NCBI RefSeq assembly: GCF_014192285.1
Contig: NZ_JACHXQ010000003.1
Span: forward strand, 1 to 64,000
DNA from: Halomonas fontilapidosi
GTDB lineage: Bacteria > Pseudomonadota > Gammaproteobacteria > Pseudomonadales > Halomonadaceae
Length of the DNA stretch: 64,000 nt
Reading direction: 5' to 3'
Shown one piece after another: positions 35,870 through 44,315 of the stretch; position 1 is the stretch's first letter, and each line of letters opens with the position of its first letter. The position numbers and the translations under genes are program-made. Under the pieces are notes generated by a model that ran no database searches, was not told where the DNA came from, and worked only from the letters and a program-made list of their open reading frames with translations.

Positions 35870-36699
35870 CCAGCGCGCTGGTGCCCTTTGAAGCCGAGGT
35901 CGTCGGCCGCAGGGACGAGACCCAGGACATGTTCAGCCTGCAGCTGCGCTTCACCGACCCCGAGGTGCAGGCCGCCTACCGCTTCTCGATGGGCCAGTTC
36001 AACATGCTCTACCTGCCGGGCATGGGCGAGGTGCCGATCTCCATCGTCTCCGACCCCGACGAGCGCGAGATGGTCGATCACACCATCCGCAAGGTCGGCT
36101 CTGTCACCCGCAACCTGGGGCGGCTCGAGGTCGGTGACCGGCTCGGCCTGCGCGGCCCCTACGGTCGCGGCTGGCCCACGGAGGAGGCCGAGGGCACCGA
36201 CCTGGTGATCGTCACCGGGGGGCTGGGCTGCGCCCCGTCCGTCTCGCTGATCGAGTATGTGCTGCACCGGCGCGGACGCTACGGCCGGATGCATATCATC
36301 CAGGGGGTGAAGCACTCCAACGACCTGATCTGGCGCGATCGCTACGCCGCCTGGCGCCGTCATCCGGATGTCGAGGTCTACCTGACCGCCGACACCGGCG
36401 ATACGTTCTGGCCCTGGCATACCGGCCCGGTGACCCAGTTCTTCGAGCGCATCGACTTCGACCCGGTGCGCTGTTCGGTCTTCATCTGCGGCCCCGAGGG
36501 CATGATGCGGGCGGTGATCAAGGCGATGCGCGAGCGCGAAGTGTCGGAGGAGAGAATCTGGCTCAGCATGGAGCGCAACATGCACTGCGCCATCGGCTCC
36601 TGCGGCCGCTGCCAGCTGGGGCCCAAGTTCGTGTGCCGTGACGGCCCGGTCTTCACCTGTCGGGAACTGGCGCCCTACCTGTCGCATAAGGGAGTCTGA
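35866..36699 (+). CDS. hydG: Group 3b NiFe-hydrogenase gamma subunit (FAD/NAD(P) diaphorase)
   Basis: Ferredoxin-NADP reductase-like subunit of 277 residues that exchanges electrons with NAD(P)H. The FAD part has MGQFNMLYLPGMGEVPISIVSD, the nucleotide part VIVTGGLGCAPSVSLIEYVL and FICGPEGMMRAVIKAM, and the C-terminal [2Fe-2S] cysteines are in MHCAIGSCGRCQLG and CRDGPVFTC (from residue 241). It is coupled to the beta gene by a four-base overlap, and the delta gene starts after two bases. NAD versus NADP preference cannot be settled from the motif alone. Confidence 0.9.
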   Translation: MTSALVPFEAEVVGRRDETQDMFSLQLRFTDPEVQAAYRFSMGQFNMLYLPGMGEVPISIVSDPDEREMVDHTIRKVGSVTRNLGRLEVGDRLGLRGPYGRGWPTEEAEGTDLVIVTGGLGCAPSVSLIEYVLHRRGRYGRMHIIQGVKHSNDLIWRDRYAAWRRHPDVEVYLTADTGDTFWPWHTGPVTQFFERIDFDPVRCSVFICGPEGMMRAVIKAMREREVSEERIWLSMERNMHCAIGSCGRCQLGPKFVCRDGPVFTCRELAPYLSHKGV

Positions 36700-36701
36700 C
36701 C

Positions 36702-37523
36702 ATGACCACCGCGACCCGCCGCCCCCGCATCGCCGTGCACAAGTTCAGCTCCTGCGACGGCTGCCAGCTGGCCTTCCTCAACCTGGGCGAACCCCTGCTG
36801 GCCCTGGCCGAGACCGTCGATATCCTGCACTTCGCCGAGGCCGGGCCGATCGACGAGGAGGCCGAGGTCGACATCGCCTTCGTCGAGGGCAGCGTGGCCA
36901 CCTCCCAGGACGCCGCGCGCCTGCACGGGATCCGCCAGCGCAGTCGCTACCTGGTCACCATCGGCGCCTGTGCCACCGCCGGCGGCATCCAGGCGCTGCG
37001 CAACCTCCACGACGCCGACGAGTGGGTGTCCGGGGTCTATGCAGAGCCCGAGCATATCGACCTGCTCGCCGACTCGACCCCGATTGCCGAGAGCGTCAGG
37101 GTCGACCTGGAACTCTGGGGCTGCCCGGTCAGCGGCGAACAGGTGCTCGGCGCCACCAAGTCTCTACTGGCCGGCCACCTGCCCCGGGTCGACCACAGCG
37201 CGGTGTGCATGGAGTGCAAGCGCCAGCAGGCGGTGTGCGTGATGGTCGCCAAGGGCCAGCCCTGCATGGGCCCGGTCACCAGCACCGGCTGCGGGGCGAT
37301 CTGCCCCCGCTGGCAACGGGACTGCTACGCCTGCTACGGGCCCGCCGTGCAGGCCAACGTCTCGGCACTGGCCAGCCACCTGGCCGATAGCGGCATGCCG
37401 GCGGGCGACATCGCCCGGCGCCTGCTGTTCATCAACGGCCATGCCGAACCGTTCCGGCGTGAGGGCCTGGACTGGCAGGCCCGGGTCATCACGCGTCAGG
37501 GCCGCGAGGAGGAGCAGGGATGA
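36702..37523 (+). CDS. hydD: Group 3b NiFe-hydrogenase small (delta) subunit
   Basis: Carries the iron-sulfur relay that contacts the NiFe site. The 273-residue protein lacks a Tat signal, so the enzyme is cytoplasmic. The proximal-cluster cysteines are SCDGCQLAFLN (from residue 18) and GACATAGG, and the distal clusters use CMECKRQQAVCVMV, PCMGPVTSTGCGAICP and CYACYGP. It overlaps the large-subunit gene by four bases (ATGA). The length and cysteine pattern fit group 3 enzymes rather than uptake hydrogenases. Confidence 0.93.
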   Translation: MTTATRRPRIAVHKFSSCDGCQLAFLNLGEPLLALAETVDILHFAEAGPIDEEAEVDIAFVEGSVATSQDAARLHGIRQRSRYLVTIGACATAGGIQALRNLHDADEWVSGVYAEPEHIDLLADSTPIAESVRVDLELWGCPVSGEQVLGATKSLLAGHLPRVDHSAVCMECKRQQAVCVMVAKGQPCMGPVTSTGCGAICPRWQRDCYACYGPAVQANVSALASHLADSGMPAGDIARRLLFINGHAEPFRREGLDWQARVITRQGREEEQG

Positions 37524-38821
37524 GTCACGACACGCGAACCGGCGAGATCCATGTACCCATCCTGGCACGGGTCGAGGGCGAGGGCGCCCTGGACATCCGC
37601 ATCGCGGCCGGCCGGATCGAGACGCTGACGCTGCGCATCTTCGAGCCGCCCCGGCTGTTCGAGAAGCTGCTCGAGGGCCGCAGCACCCAGGACGTGATCG
37701 ACAGCGTGGCCCGCATCTGCGGCATCTGCCCCGTGGCCTACCAGATGAGTGCGGTGGCGGCGATCGAGTCGATCCTCGGCGTCACGCCCAGCCCCTGGGT
37801 AGAGGCGATGCGCCGGGTGATGTACTGCGGCGAGTGGCTGCAGAGCCACAGCCTGCACATCCACCTGCTGGCCGCCCCCGACTTCCTCGGCTTTGAGAGC
37901 GCCCCGGCGATGGCCAGGGACTACCCGGACGAGGTGCGCCGTGGCCTGCGGCTCCAGGGGCTTGGCAACGAGATCATCCGCACCTTCGGCGGCCGCTCGG
38001 TGCACCCGGTCGGCATCTGTCCGGGCGGCTTCTTCCACGCCCCCGACACGGCGGCCATCGAGACCCTTCGACAGCACCTGGCGGAAGGCCTCGAGGAGGC
38101 CCGCGAGCTGATCACCTGGGTCGCCGGCCTGCCGCTGCCCGAGGACGACCAGGCGTTCGTCTCCGTCTCGTTGCGCCATGACCACGACTACCCCATCACT
38201 CAGGGCCGGATCGTCTCCGACCAGGGGCTCGACATCGCCCCGGCCGACTTCGAGCAGCACTTTCGCGAGTTCCAGGTGCCCCACTCCACCGCCCTGCACG
38301 CCCAGCTCGACGGCCATCCCTACCTGGTCGGGCCGCTGGCCCGGCTCAACAACAACCTCGACCGGCTGCCCGAGGCGCTGCGACAGCAGCTCGACGACCT
38401 CGGCGTGCGCTTTCCCAGCCGCAACATGTTCCACAGCATCGTCGCCCGGGCGGTGGAAATGCATGTCGCCCTCAGCGAGGCGCTGCGCCTCACCGAGGAG
38501 TACGCCCCCGCCGCCGAGCCCCATGCCGAGGCGCCCGCCCGGGCTGGGGTCGGCGTCGGCTGCACCGAGGCCCCCCGCGGCATCCTCTGGCATCGCTATG
38601 CGCTGGACGATCAGGCCCGGGTCGTCGAGGCCCGCATCGTCCCGCCGACCAGCCAGAACCAGGCCCGGATGGAGGAGGACCTCGCGGCGAGCCTCACGCG
38701 CTTCGGCCTGGAGCGCGACGACGATGCCCTGCGCCTGCGCGGCGAGATGGTGATCCGCAACTACGACCCCTGCATCTCCTGCGCCACCCACTTCCTGGAC
38801 TTCCATGCCATACGAGAGTGA
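37520..38821 (+). CDS. hydA: Group 3b NiFe-hydrogenase large (alpha) catalytic subunit
   Basis: Holds the NiFe active site for H2 oxidation or production. The 433-residue protein has the N-terminal L1 motif RICGIC at about residue 65 and the C-terminal L2 motif DPCISCATH at 416-424, giving all four metal-binding cysteines. A nine-residue tail follows (FLDFHAIRE), to be removed by the endopeptidase after nickel insertion, normally after His424. Other markers are RVEGEGALDIRI and PVGICPGGFFHAPDT. An intact catalytic site and complete neighbours suggest an active enzyme. Confidence 0.95.
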   Translation: MSHDTRTGEIHVPILARVEGEGALDIRIAAGRIETLTLRIFEPPRLFEKLLEGRSTQDVIDSVARICGICPVAYQMSAVAAIESILGVTPSPWVEAMRRVMYCGEWLQSHSLHIHLLAAPDFLGFESAPAMARDYPDEVRRGLRLQGLGNEIIRTFGGRSVHPVGICPGGFFHAPDTAAIETLRQHLAEGLEEARELITWVAGLPLPEDDQAFVSVSLRHDHDYPITQGRIVSDQGLDIAPADFEQHFREFQVPHSTALHAQLDGHPYLVGPLARLNNNLDRLPEALRQQLDDLGVRFPSRNMFHSIVARAVEMHVALSEALRLTEEYAPAAEPHAEAPARAGVGVGCTEAPRGILWHRYALDDQARVVEARIVPPTSQNQARMEEDLAASLTRFGLERDDDALRLRGEMVIRNYDPCISCATHFLDFHAIRE

Positions 38822-39341
38822 CCAGAGCGTGGCCGTGATGAACGCCGCAGATGGTCGGCCCGGGGGCCATGCCTATCTCTTCGGGCTCGGCTCGCCCCAT
38901 GGCGGGGACCGCCTGGGCTGGCGCGCCATCGAGTGGCTGGGCGAGGCATTGCGCGAGCATGATGATCTCACGGTCGCGCGACTCGCCCAGCCCGTCGACC
39001 TCTTCCTCCATACGGTGACGGCGAACGACCGCCTGCTGCTGGTCGACGCCATGCGGGGCCAGGGACCGCCCGGCACCCTCAAGGTCTTTGCGCCGGCGGA
39101 GCTCCCCCCGGCCGCCGCATCGCTCTCCTCGCTTTCTTCTCATGGCCTCGACCTGGCGGGCACCTTGGCGCTGGTCGAGGCCTTGGGGCTCTTCCGGGCG
39201 GGTATCCGGATCATCGGCATCGAGATGCCGGCAGAAGCAGGCCCCGACACGCCTGACGCCGAGATGTCGGCACCCGGCCTTAACGCCGCCCAGGCCAAGC
39301 GACTCTACGCGGCAGTCCTGGACTGGCTCGACGCCGGCTAG
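38805..39341 (+). CDS. Hydrogenase maturation endopeptidase (HybD/HycI-like)
   Basis: Nickel-dependent protease that trims the large-subunit tail. The protein is at most 178 residues and starts inside the end of hydA (ATG at 38805), or at the ATG at 38838. It has the family's opening strand and loop, FGLGSPHGGDRLGW, but the nickel-ligand acid usually seen as DExxG is here GDRLG. The later metal-ligand region (LLLVDAMRGQGPPGTL) and SSHGLDLAGTLAL, with its histidine, are present. The middle is divergent from E. coli HybD. It ends in a four-base convergent overlap with the lrp-like gene, closing the hydrogenase locus. Confidence 0.8.
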   Translation: MPYESDQSVAVMNAADGRPGGHAYLFGLGSPHGGDRLGWRAIEWLGEALREHDDLTVARLAQPVDLFLHTVTANDRLLLVDAMRGQGPPGTLKVFAPAELPPAAASLSSLSSHGLDLAGTLALVEALGLFRAGIRIIGIEMPAEAGPDTPDAEMSAPGLNAAQAKRLYAAVLDWLDAG

Positions 39342-39835
39342 GGGCTCCGACCCTTGTCCTCGGGCTGTGTGAGCGGCAGCGGGCCGTGCTCCTTGACGCT
39401 CTGGATGGCGAAGTTGCTACGGATATCGCTGACGCCGGGCAGGCGCAGCAGGGTCCCGGTCAGGAAACGCTCGTAGGCCGCCAGGTCCGCGACCACCACC
39501 TGCAGCAGGAAGTCCGACTCCCCCGACACCAGGTGGGCAGAGATCACCTCCGGCAGCGCCACGACCGCCTCGCGGAAGGCGTTGGCTTCGGCCTCGTGGT
39601 GGCGTTCCACCTTGACGCCGACGAAGACGGTGAGGCCGAGGCCCACCCCGCCGCGGTCCAGCTCGGCGTGATAGCCGCGGATCAGCCCCTCCGCCTCCAG
39701 CTGGCGCACCCGTCGCAGGCAGGGCGAGGGCGAGAGGTTCACCTCCTCGGCCAGCTGCACGTTGCTCAATCGCGCGTCGCGCTGCAGCGCCGCCAAGATT
39801 CGCCGGTCGATGGCATCCAGCCGAGTGTTTGGCAT
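39338..39835 (-). CDS. Lrp/AsnC family transcriptional regulator
   Basis: A 165-residue feast/famine regulator. The N-terminal winged helix reads DAIDRRILAALQRDARLSNVQLAEEVNLSPSPCLRRVRQLEAEG, and the C-terminal RAM domain (VFVGVKVERHHEAEA, LVSGESDFLLQVVV) binds amino acids. GAGG lies nine bases before the second ATG (39835) and too close to the first (39841), so I use the second. It is divergent from a LysE-type exporter, the classical arrangement in which an Lrp protein activates export when its amino acid is abundant. Confidence 0.9.
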   Translation of the reverse strand: MPNTRLDAIDRRILAALQRDARLSNVQLAEEVNLSPSPCLRRVRQLEAEGLIRGYHAELDRGGVGLGLTVFVGVKVERHHEAEANAFREAVVALPEVISAHLVSGESDFLLQVVVADLAAYERFLTGTLLRLPGVSDIRSNFAIQSVKEHGPLPLTQPEDKGRSP

Positions 39836-39858
39836 AAACATTCACCTCATTTTTCTTT

Positions 39859-39877
39859 ATTGGCATCTTCTGCCAAT
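39859..39877. promoter_or_regulatory. Inverted repeat between lrp and lysE, probable regulator site
   Basis: ATTGGCA-TCTTC-TGCCAAT is a perfect inverted repeat with seven-base arms, set in the only AT-rich stretch of the divergent 145-base region. It lies 24 bases from the lrp start. Lrp-type regulators bind AT-rich dyads of this size, so it is the best candidate for both autoregulation and control of the exporter. Confidence 0.55.
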
Positions 39878-39980
39878 TTTAGCCGCTTTCCTGGCCAACT
39901 TCGCAAGGACCTGCCGGCGCTCTCCCGGCTAGACTGGCCGCCTTCAGGAAAGGTATGTCACAACGGCGAGGGCGAATTCT

Positions 39981-40598
39981 ATGGAGCTGTGGCTGTTTAT
40001 CGGGGCGCTGGCGGCGATCTATCTGCTGCCCGGCCCCGACATGATCCTGGTGCTGCAGACCGGCAGCCAGCAGGGGCACGCCCAGGCGCTGGCCACCGCG
40101 GCCGGTCTTGCCGTGGCGCGCGGCCTGCACGTGGCGCTGGCGGCCCTGGGGCTCGCCACACTGTTCGCCACCGCGCCCTGGACCTTCGATGCGGTGCGCT
40201 ACGCAGGGGGCGCCTACCTGGCCTGGGTCGGCCTACAGCTGCTCCGCTCGCCCGGCGCCACGACGAACGTCGACGCGGTCAGCGAGGGGAGGCTCGACGC
40301 CGGTCATCGCCGCGCCTGGCGCCGTGGCCTGCTGACTAACCTCCTCAACCCCAAGTCGCTGCTGTTCTGCTCGGTGCTGCTGCCGCAGTTCGTGCATCCC
40401 GGCGAGGGGCCCGTGCTGCTGCAGTTCGCCCTGCTGGGCAGCCTGCTGGTGGGCATCGGCCTGCTGTTCGATGCCGGCTACGCCACCCTGGGCGCCGCGC
40501 TGCAGCGCTGGTTCGCCGTCAGTCCACTGCGGGCGCGCCTGCAGCGCTGGACCTTCGGCTCGCTGATGATCGGCTTCGCCCTGCGCCTGGCCGCCTGA
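39981..40598 (+). CDS. LysE/RhtB family amino-acid exporter
   Basis: Inner-membrane exporter of 205 residues with about six membrane segments and the family pattern LLPGPDMILVLQTGSQQG near the N-terminus, then NLLNPKSLLFCSVLLPQF. This matches the RhtB branch, which exports small neutral amino acids or homoserine lactones, better than the lysine exporter. Probably controlled by the divergent Lrp-type regulator. The exported amino acid cannot be read from sequence. Confidence 0.88.
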   Translation: MELWLFIGALAAIYLLPGPDMILVLQTGSQQGHAQALATAAGLAVARGLHVALAALGLATLFATAPWTFDAVRYAGGAYLAWVGLQLLRSPGATTNVDAVSEGRLDAGHRRAWRRGLLTNLLNPKSLLFCSVLLPQFVHPGEGPVLLQFALLGSLLVGIGLLFDAGYATLGAALQRWFAVSPLRARLQRWTFGSLMIGFALRLAA

Positions 40599-40732
40599 GG
40601 GAACATGACCTTGTCCTGCGTCAAGACGCCACCGTTGTGGCCCGGCGGCACGTCCCCATCCTGTGCCATAGTGGAGCCGTACACATCGACGCATGCACAG
40701 CGACACATGCCCGTCAGCAAGAGGAGCGCCCG

Positions 40733-42199
40733 ATGCAGGAACGTGAGGTCGATATCGCCATCATCGGCGCCGGCAGCGCCGGCCTGAGCGCCTGGCACGC
40801 CGCCAACAAGCACAGCGACAGCGTGCTGCTGATCGAGGGCGGGGCCTATGGCACCACCTGTGCCCGGGTCGGCTGCATGCCCTCGAAGCTGCTGATCGCC
40901 GCCGCCGAATCCGCCCACCACGCCCGCGATGCCGGCGGCTTCGGCGTGCGCACCGGCCCAGTGGAGGTGGATGGACGCGCCGTCATGCAGCGCGTCCAGC
41001 GCGAACGCGACGGCTTCGTGGGGCGCGTGTTGAAGACAGTGGCGCGCCTGGGCGAGGACAACCGCCTTGAGGGCCACGCGCGCTTCGAGGACCCGCACAC
41101 CCTGATCGTCGGCGACCATACCCGTGTGACGGCGCGCACCATCGTCATCGCCACCGGCTCGCGCGGCACCTGGCCAGGCTTCTTCGAGGCGGCCGGCGAC
41201 CGGCTGGTCGTCAACGACGATGTCTTTGCGTGGGACGACCTGCCCGAGTCGGTCGCCGTGTTCGGCCCGGGCGTGATTGGCCTGGAGCTCGGCCAGGCGC
41301 TGCACCGGCTGGGCGTGCGCCTGCGCGTCTTCGGCGTGGGCGGTGCCCTGGGGCCCTTCCAGGACGAGGAGGTAAGGGCGTACGCCGACCGCACCTTCAA
41401 CGCGGAGTTCTACATTGACCCCGACGCCAAGGTGGAGCGCATCGAGCGCGACGGCGACGCCGTGGTGATCACCTTCCTCGAGCGCGAGACCGGCAATCGC
41501 CTCACCGAGCGCTTCGATTACCTGCTGGCTGCCACCGGCCGGCGCCCCAACGTCGACCGCCTCGACCTGGACAAGGCCGGCCTGGCCGTCGACGACAAGG
41601 GAATGCCCCATTACAACCGCTTCACCCTGCAGTGCCGCAATGCCGATGATAGCCCCAGCCATATCTTCATTGCCGGCGACGCCAACCAGGAACTGCCGCT
41701 GCTGCATGAAGCCAACACCGAAGGGCGCATCGCCGGCGACAACGCCGGGCGCTACCCGGAACCGCGTGCCGGCAGCCGCAACGTGCCCCTCGCCGTGGTC
41801 TTCACCGACCCGCAGATGGCGACCATCGGCGCAAGCCGCGCTGAGCTGGAAGCGCAGTTTGGCGGCTGTGACTGCATCGCCAGCGGCGAGGCCTCTTTCG
41901 AGGATCAGGGGCGCGCCGTGGTGATGCGCCAGAACCGCGGCCTGATGCGCCTCTACGCCGAGCACGGCTCGGGCCAGTTTCTGGGTGCCGAGCTGTTCGG
42001 CCCCCGCGTCGAGCACATGGCGCACCTGCTGGCCTGGATGCTGGAAGAGCGGCCCAGCGTGAGCCGCATCCTGGAGATGCCCTTCTATCACCCCGTGCTC
42101 GAGGAGGGGTTGCGCAGCGCCCTGCGCGACCTCAATGCCAACCTGCAACAGGGCCCGGCCATCACCGAGCGCTGCATGGAGTGCGGACCCGGAGACTGA
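40733..42199 (+). CDS. Dihydrolipoyl dehydrogenase-like flavoprotein disulfide reductase
   Basis: FAD-dependent NAD(P)H:disulfide oxidoreductase of 488 residues. It has the FAD loop GAGSAGLSAWHAA, the redox-active pair Cys43/Cys48 in TTCARVGCMPSK, the NAD loop VFGPGVIGLELGQAL, the FAD strand HIFIAGDAN and the C-terminal catalytic FYHPVLEEGL. The pattern VGCMPSK and the later divergent half distinguish it from Lpd of the pyruvate dehydrogenase complex. No lipoyl-enzyme genes are nearby, so its partner is unknown. AGGAGCG precedes the ATG at 40733. The patatin gene follows after five bases. Confidence 0.85.
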   Translation: MQEREVDIAIIGAGSAGLSAWHAANKHSDSVLLIEGGAYGTTCARVGCMPSKLLIAAAESAHHARDAGGFGVRTGPVEVDGRAVMQRVQRERDGFVGRVLKTVARLGEDNRLEGHARFEDPHTLIVGDHTRVTARTIVIATGSRGTWPGFFEAAGDRLVVNDDVFAWDDLPESVAVFGPGVIGLELGQALHRLGVRLRVFGVGGALGPFQDEEVRAYADRTFNAEFYIDPDAKVERIERDGDAVVITFLERETGNRLTERFDYLLAATGRRPNVDRLDLDKAGLAVDDKGMPHYNRFTLQCRNADDSPSHIFIAGDANQELPLLHEANTEGRIAGDNAGRYPEPRAGSRNVPLAVVFTDPQMATIGASRAELEAQFGGCDCIASGEASFEDQGRAVVMRQNRGLMRLYAEHGSGQFLGAELFGPRVEHMAHLLAWMLEERPSVSRILEMPFYHPVLEEGLRSALRDLNANLQQGPAITERCMECGPGD

Positions 42200-42204
42200 G
42201 CACC

Positions 42205-43146
42205 ATGCCACGCCGAATCACGGCCCTGATCACGTCGGTCCTGCTCACCGCCACCCTGGTGGTAGTGAGCCCGGTCGCGGCGAGGTCCGCCGACACCCCG
42301 ACGACGCAGCCCACCATCGGTCTGGCGCTGGGCTCGGGCGGCGCCAACGGCCTGGCGCATATCGCCATCCTGCAGGTCTTCGATGACCTCGAAATCGTGC
42401 CCGACCGCATCATCGGATCCAGCATTGGCGCGGTCATCGGCGGGCTCTATGCCGCCGGCCTGCCGGCCGAGGCGATCCGCGACATCTTCGACGACGTGGC
42501 CGGCTCGCCGCTGGATGCCCTGTCGGGCCTGGCCGCATCGGAGGTAGAACTGACCGCGCTCATGCCGTTCGGGCGTGACGATGCCGGCCTGCTCGATTCG
42601 GCCGGCTTCCTGCGCTTTCTGGCAAGCCATACCGAGGTGAGCAGCTTCGATGAGCTACGTATCCCGCTCGAGGTGGTGGCCACCGACTACTGGACGGGCG
42701 ATAGCGTGATCATCGACGAGGGGCCGCTGTTTCCGGCCATCGAGGCCAGCATGGCGGTGCCGGGGCTGTTCCTGCCCGCCCACCGTGGCGAGCAGCTGCT
42801 GATCGATGGCGGAATCTCCAACCCCCTGCCCTACGACCGGCTTCACGGCGAGGTTGATTGGGTTATCGCCGTGGACGTCTCGGGCAGCCGAGAGCTGGAG
42901 AACGGGGAAGAGCTCGGCCTGTCCGACATGCTGTTCAACAGCTTCAAGATCATGCAGCAGGCGATCATCCGCCAATCGCTGCGACATCGGCCGCCCGATC
43001 TCTACCTGCGCCCGGAGACCCGGGGCGTGCGCCTGCTGCACTTCAATCGCATCGACGAGATCCTGCGTCAGGCCGAGCCCGACGCCGAGCAGCTGCGCGA
43101 CCGGCTGAAGGCATGGCGTGCCCAGCCGGCCACGCCCTCTCCCTGA
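42205..43146 (+). CDS. Secreted patatin-like phospholipase
   Basis: Serine/aspartate-dyad lipid acyl hydrolase of 313 residues with a Sec signal peptide (residues 1-27, ending near VAARSA). Key parts are the oxyanion loop GSGGANGLAH (from 43), the nucleophile GSSIG (Ser73) and the catalytic Asp in DGGISNPLP (from 201). It is a stand-alone periplasmic or secreted form like RssA relatives and lacks an outer-membrane barrel. It follows the flavoprotein gene closely and may share its transcript, but a metabolic link is unclear. Confidence 0.85.
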   Translation: MPRRITALITSVLLTATLVVVSPVAARSADTPTTQPTIGLALGSGGANGLAHIAILQVFDDLEIVPDRIIGSSIGAVIGGLYAAGLPAEAIRDIFDDVAGSPLDALSGLAASEVELTALMPFGRDDAGLLDSAGFLRFLASHTEVSSFDELRIPLEVVATDYWTGDSVIIDEGPLFPAIEASMAVPGLFLPAHRGEQLLIDGGISNPLPYDRLHGEVDWVIAVDVSGSRELENGEELGLSDMLFNSFKIMQQAIIRQSLRHRPPDLYLRPETRGVRLLHFNRIDEILRQAEPDAEQLRDRLKAWRAQPATPSP

Positions 43147-43224
43147 TGGATGGCTACCGTCAACCAACCGCTACACTGTGTCAGGGCTATCGCAGATAAC
43201 AGTACTGCTCGGGGCTGATCCGTC

Positions 43225-43309
43225 GGCAGGCCTACGAGGACGCGCTGTAAACCCCTCCATGGGCGCTACCGACGCCATCCCTGGCGTAGGACATCCTCTT
43301 CGGCCTGCC
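43225..43309. repeat. Palindromic intergenic repeat element
   Basis: GGCAGGCCTACGAGGA (43225-43240) is matched in reverse complement, with three mismatches, at 43294-43309, so the two arms close a large hairpin. Inside lies a smaller perfect hairpin, ACGCCA-TCCC-TGGCGT (43272-43287). The structure resembles dispersed intergenic palindromic (REP/BIME-like) elements. Only one copy is seen in this window. It sits between the patatin gene and the aldo/keto reductase gene and could act as an mRNA 3'-end stabiliser or terminator. Confidence 0.5.
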
Positions 43310-43379
43310 CCCGGCGTCCCTCGCTAAGGCCAACTGCAATAGCCCTGTACACTGTGTTGAGTATGACCAGGAGCGCATC

Positions 43380-44312
43380 ATGGCCAAGCCTCTCCCTACC
43401 CTCTCTCGCCGCCGCCTGCTGCGGGGCATGCTCTCCGCGGCGGCCGTCATGGCGCTGCCCGCCGGCGCCCTGGCGCAGGCGAGCGGGCCACTGACCCGCG
43501 AGCTGCCCGGCACCGGCGTGGCGCTGCCCCGGGTCGGCCTGGGCAGCTGGATCACCTTCAACGTCGGCGATGATCCCGTCCTGCTCGAGGCGTGCACCGC
43601 GGTCATGGCGGCCTTCTTCGCCGCGGGCGGACGCCTGATCGACTCCTCGCCGATGTACGGCTCCTCTCAGGCGACGATCGGCCATGCGTTGAAGCACCTC
43701 GAGGCCGTCGAGCGTGTCTATGCCGCCGACAAGGTCTGGACCTCCAGCCCCGCCGAGGGGCCGGCGCAGATCGAGGCCTCCCGACGCGAGTGGGGCGTGC
43801 CGCGCTTCGACATGCTGCAGATCCACAACCTGCTGGGCTGGGAGGGCCATCTCGAGACCCTGCAGGCCATGAAGGCAGCCGGCGAGGTACGCCACCTGGG
43901 CATCACCACCTCTCATGGGCGGCGCCATGACGAGGTCGAACGCATCATGCGCCGCGCACCGCTGGACAGCGTTCAGCTTACCTATAACATCGTCGACCGC
44001 GAGGCCGAACAGCGCCTGCTGCCTCTCGCCCGAGAGCGCGGCATCGGGGTGATCGCCAACCGCCCCTTCCAGCAGAAGCGCCTGATCCGCCGCCTGGCGG
44101 ACAAGCCGCTGCCGCCCTGGGCCGCCGAGATAGAGGCCACCACCTGGGCGCAGTTCATCCTCAAGTACATCATCTCCCACCCGGCGATCACCTGCGCCAT
44201 CCCCGCCACCACCCAGGTCGAGCATGTCCGCGAGAACCTTGCCGCCGCCCGCGAGCCGCTGCCCGACGACGCCATGCGCCGTCGCATGGCCGACTACGTA
44301 CGAGGGCTGTAG
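43380..44312 (+). CDS. Aldo/keto reductase with Tat signal peptide
   Basis: A 310-residue AKR-fold oxidoreductase that carries a twin-arginine signal (SRRRLLRGMLSAAAV, cleavage near ALAQA at about residue 32), so it is predicted to be exported folded to the periplasm. The catalytic residues are visible: Asp and Tyr in DSSPMYG, Lys in ADKVWTSS and His in LQIHNLLG. AKRs are normally cytoplasmic NADPH enzymes, so a Tat-exported form is unusual and must bring or find a cofactor outside the cytoplasm. The C-terminal NADP-binding part (ITCAIPATTQVEHVRENLAA) looks intact. The gene has its own start behind AGGAG and is followed after three bases by a membrane protein gene. Confidence 0.85.
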   Translation: MAKPLPTLSRRRLLRGMLSAAAVMALPAGALAQASGPLTRELPGTGVALPRVGLGSWITFNVGDDPVLLEACTAVMAAFFAAGGRLIDSSPMYGSSQATIGHALKHLEAVERVYAADKVWTSSPAEGPAQIEASRREWGVPRFDMLQIHNLLGWEGHLETLQAMKAAGEVRHLGITTSHGRRHDEVERIMRRAPLDSVQLTYNIVDREAEQRLLPLARERGIGVIANRPFQQKRLIRRLADKPLPPWAAEIEATTWAQFILKYIISHPAITCAIPATTQVEHVRENLAAAREPLPDDAMRRRMADYVRGL

Positions 44313-44315
44313 CGC

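Noticed and set aside
43172-43357. Direct repeat TACACTGTGT at 43172 and 43348 flanking the palindromic element
   Set aside because: Ten bases in 180 is weak evidence and the flanking bases differ, so I do not claim a target-site duplication.
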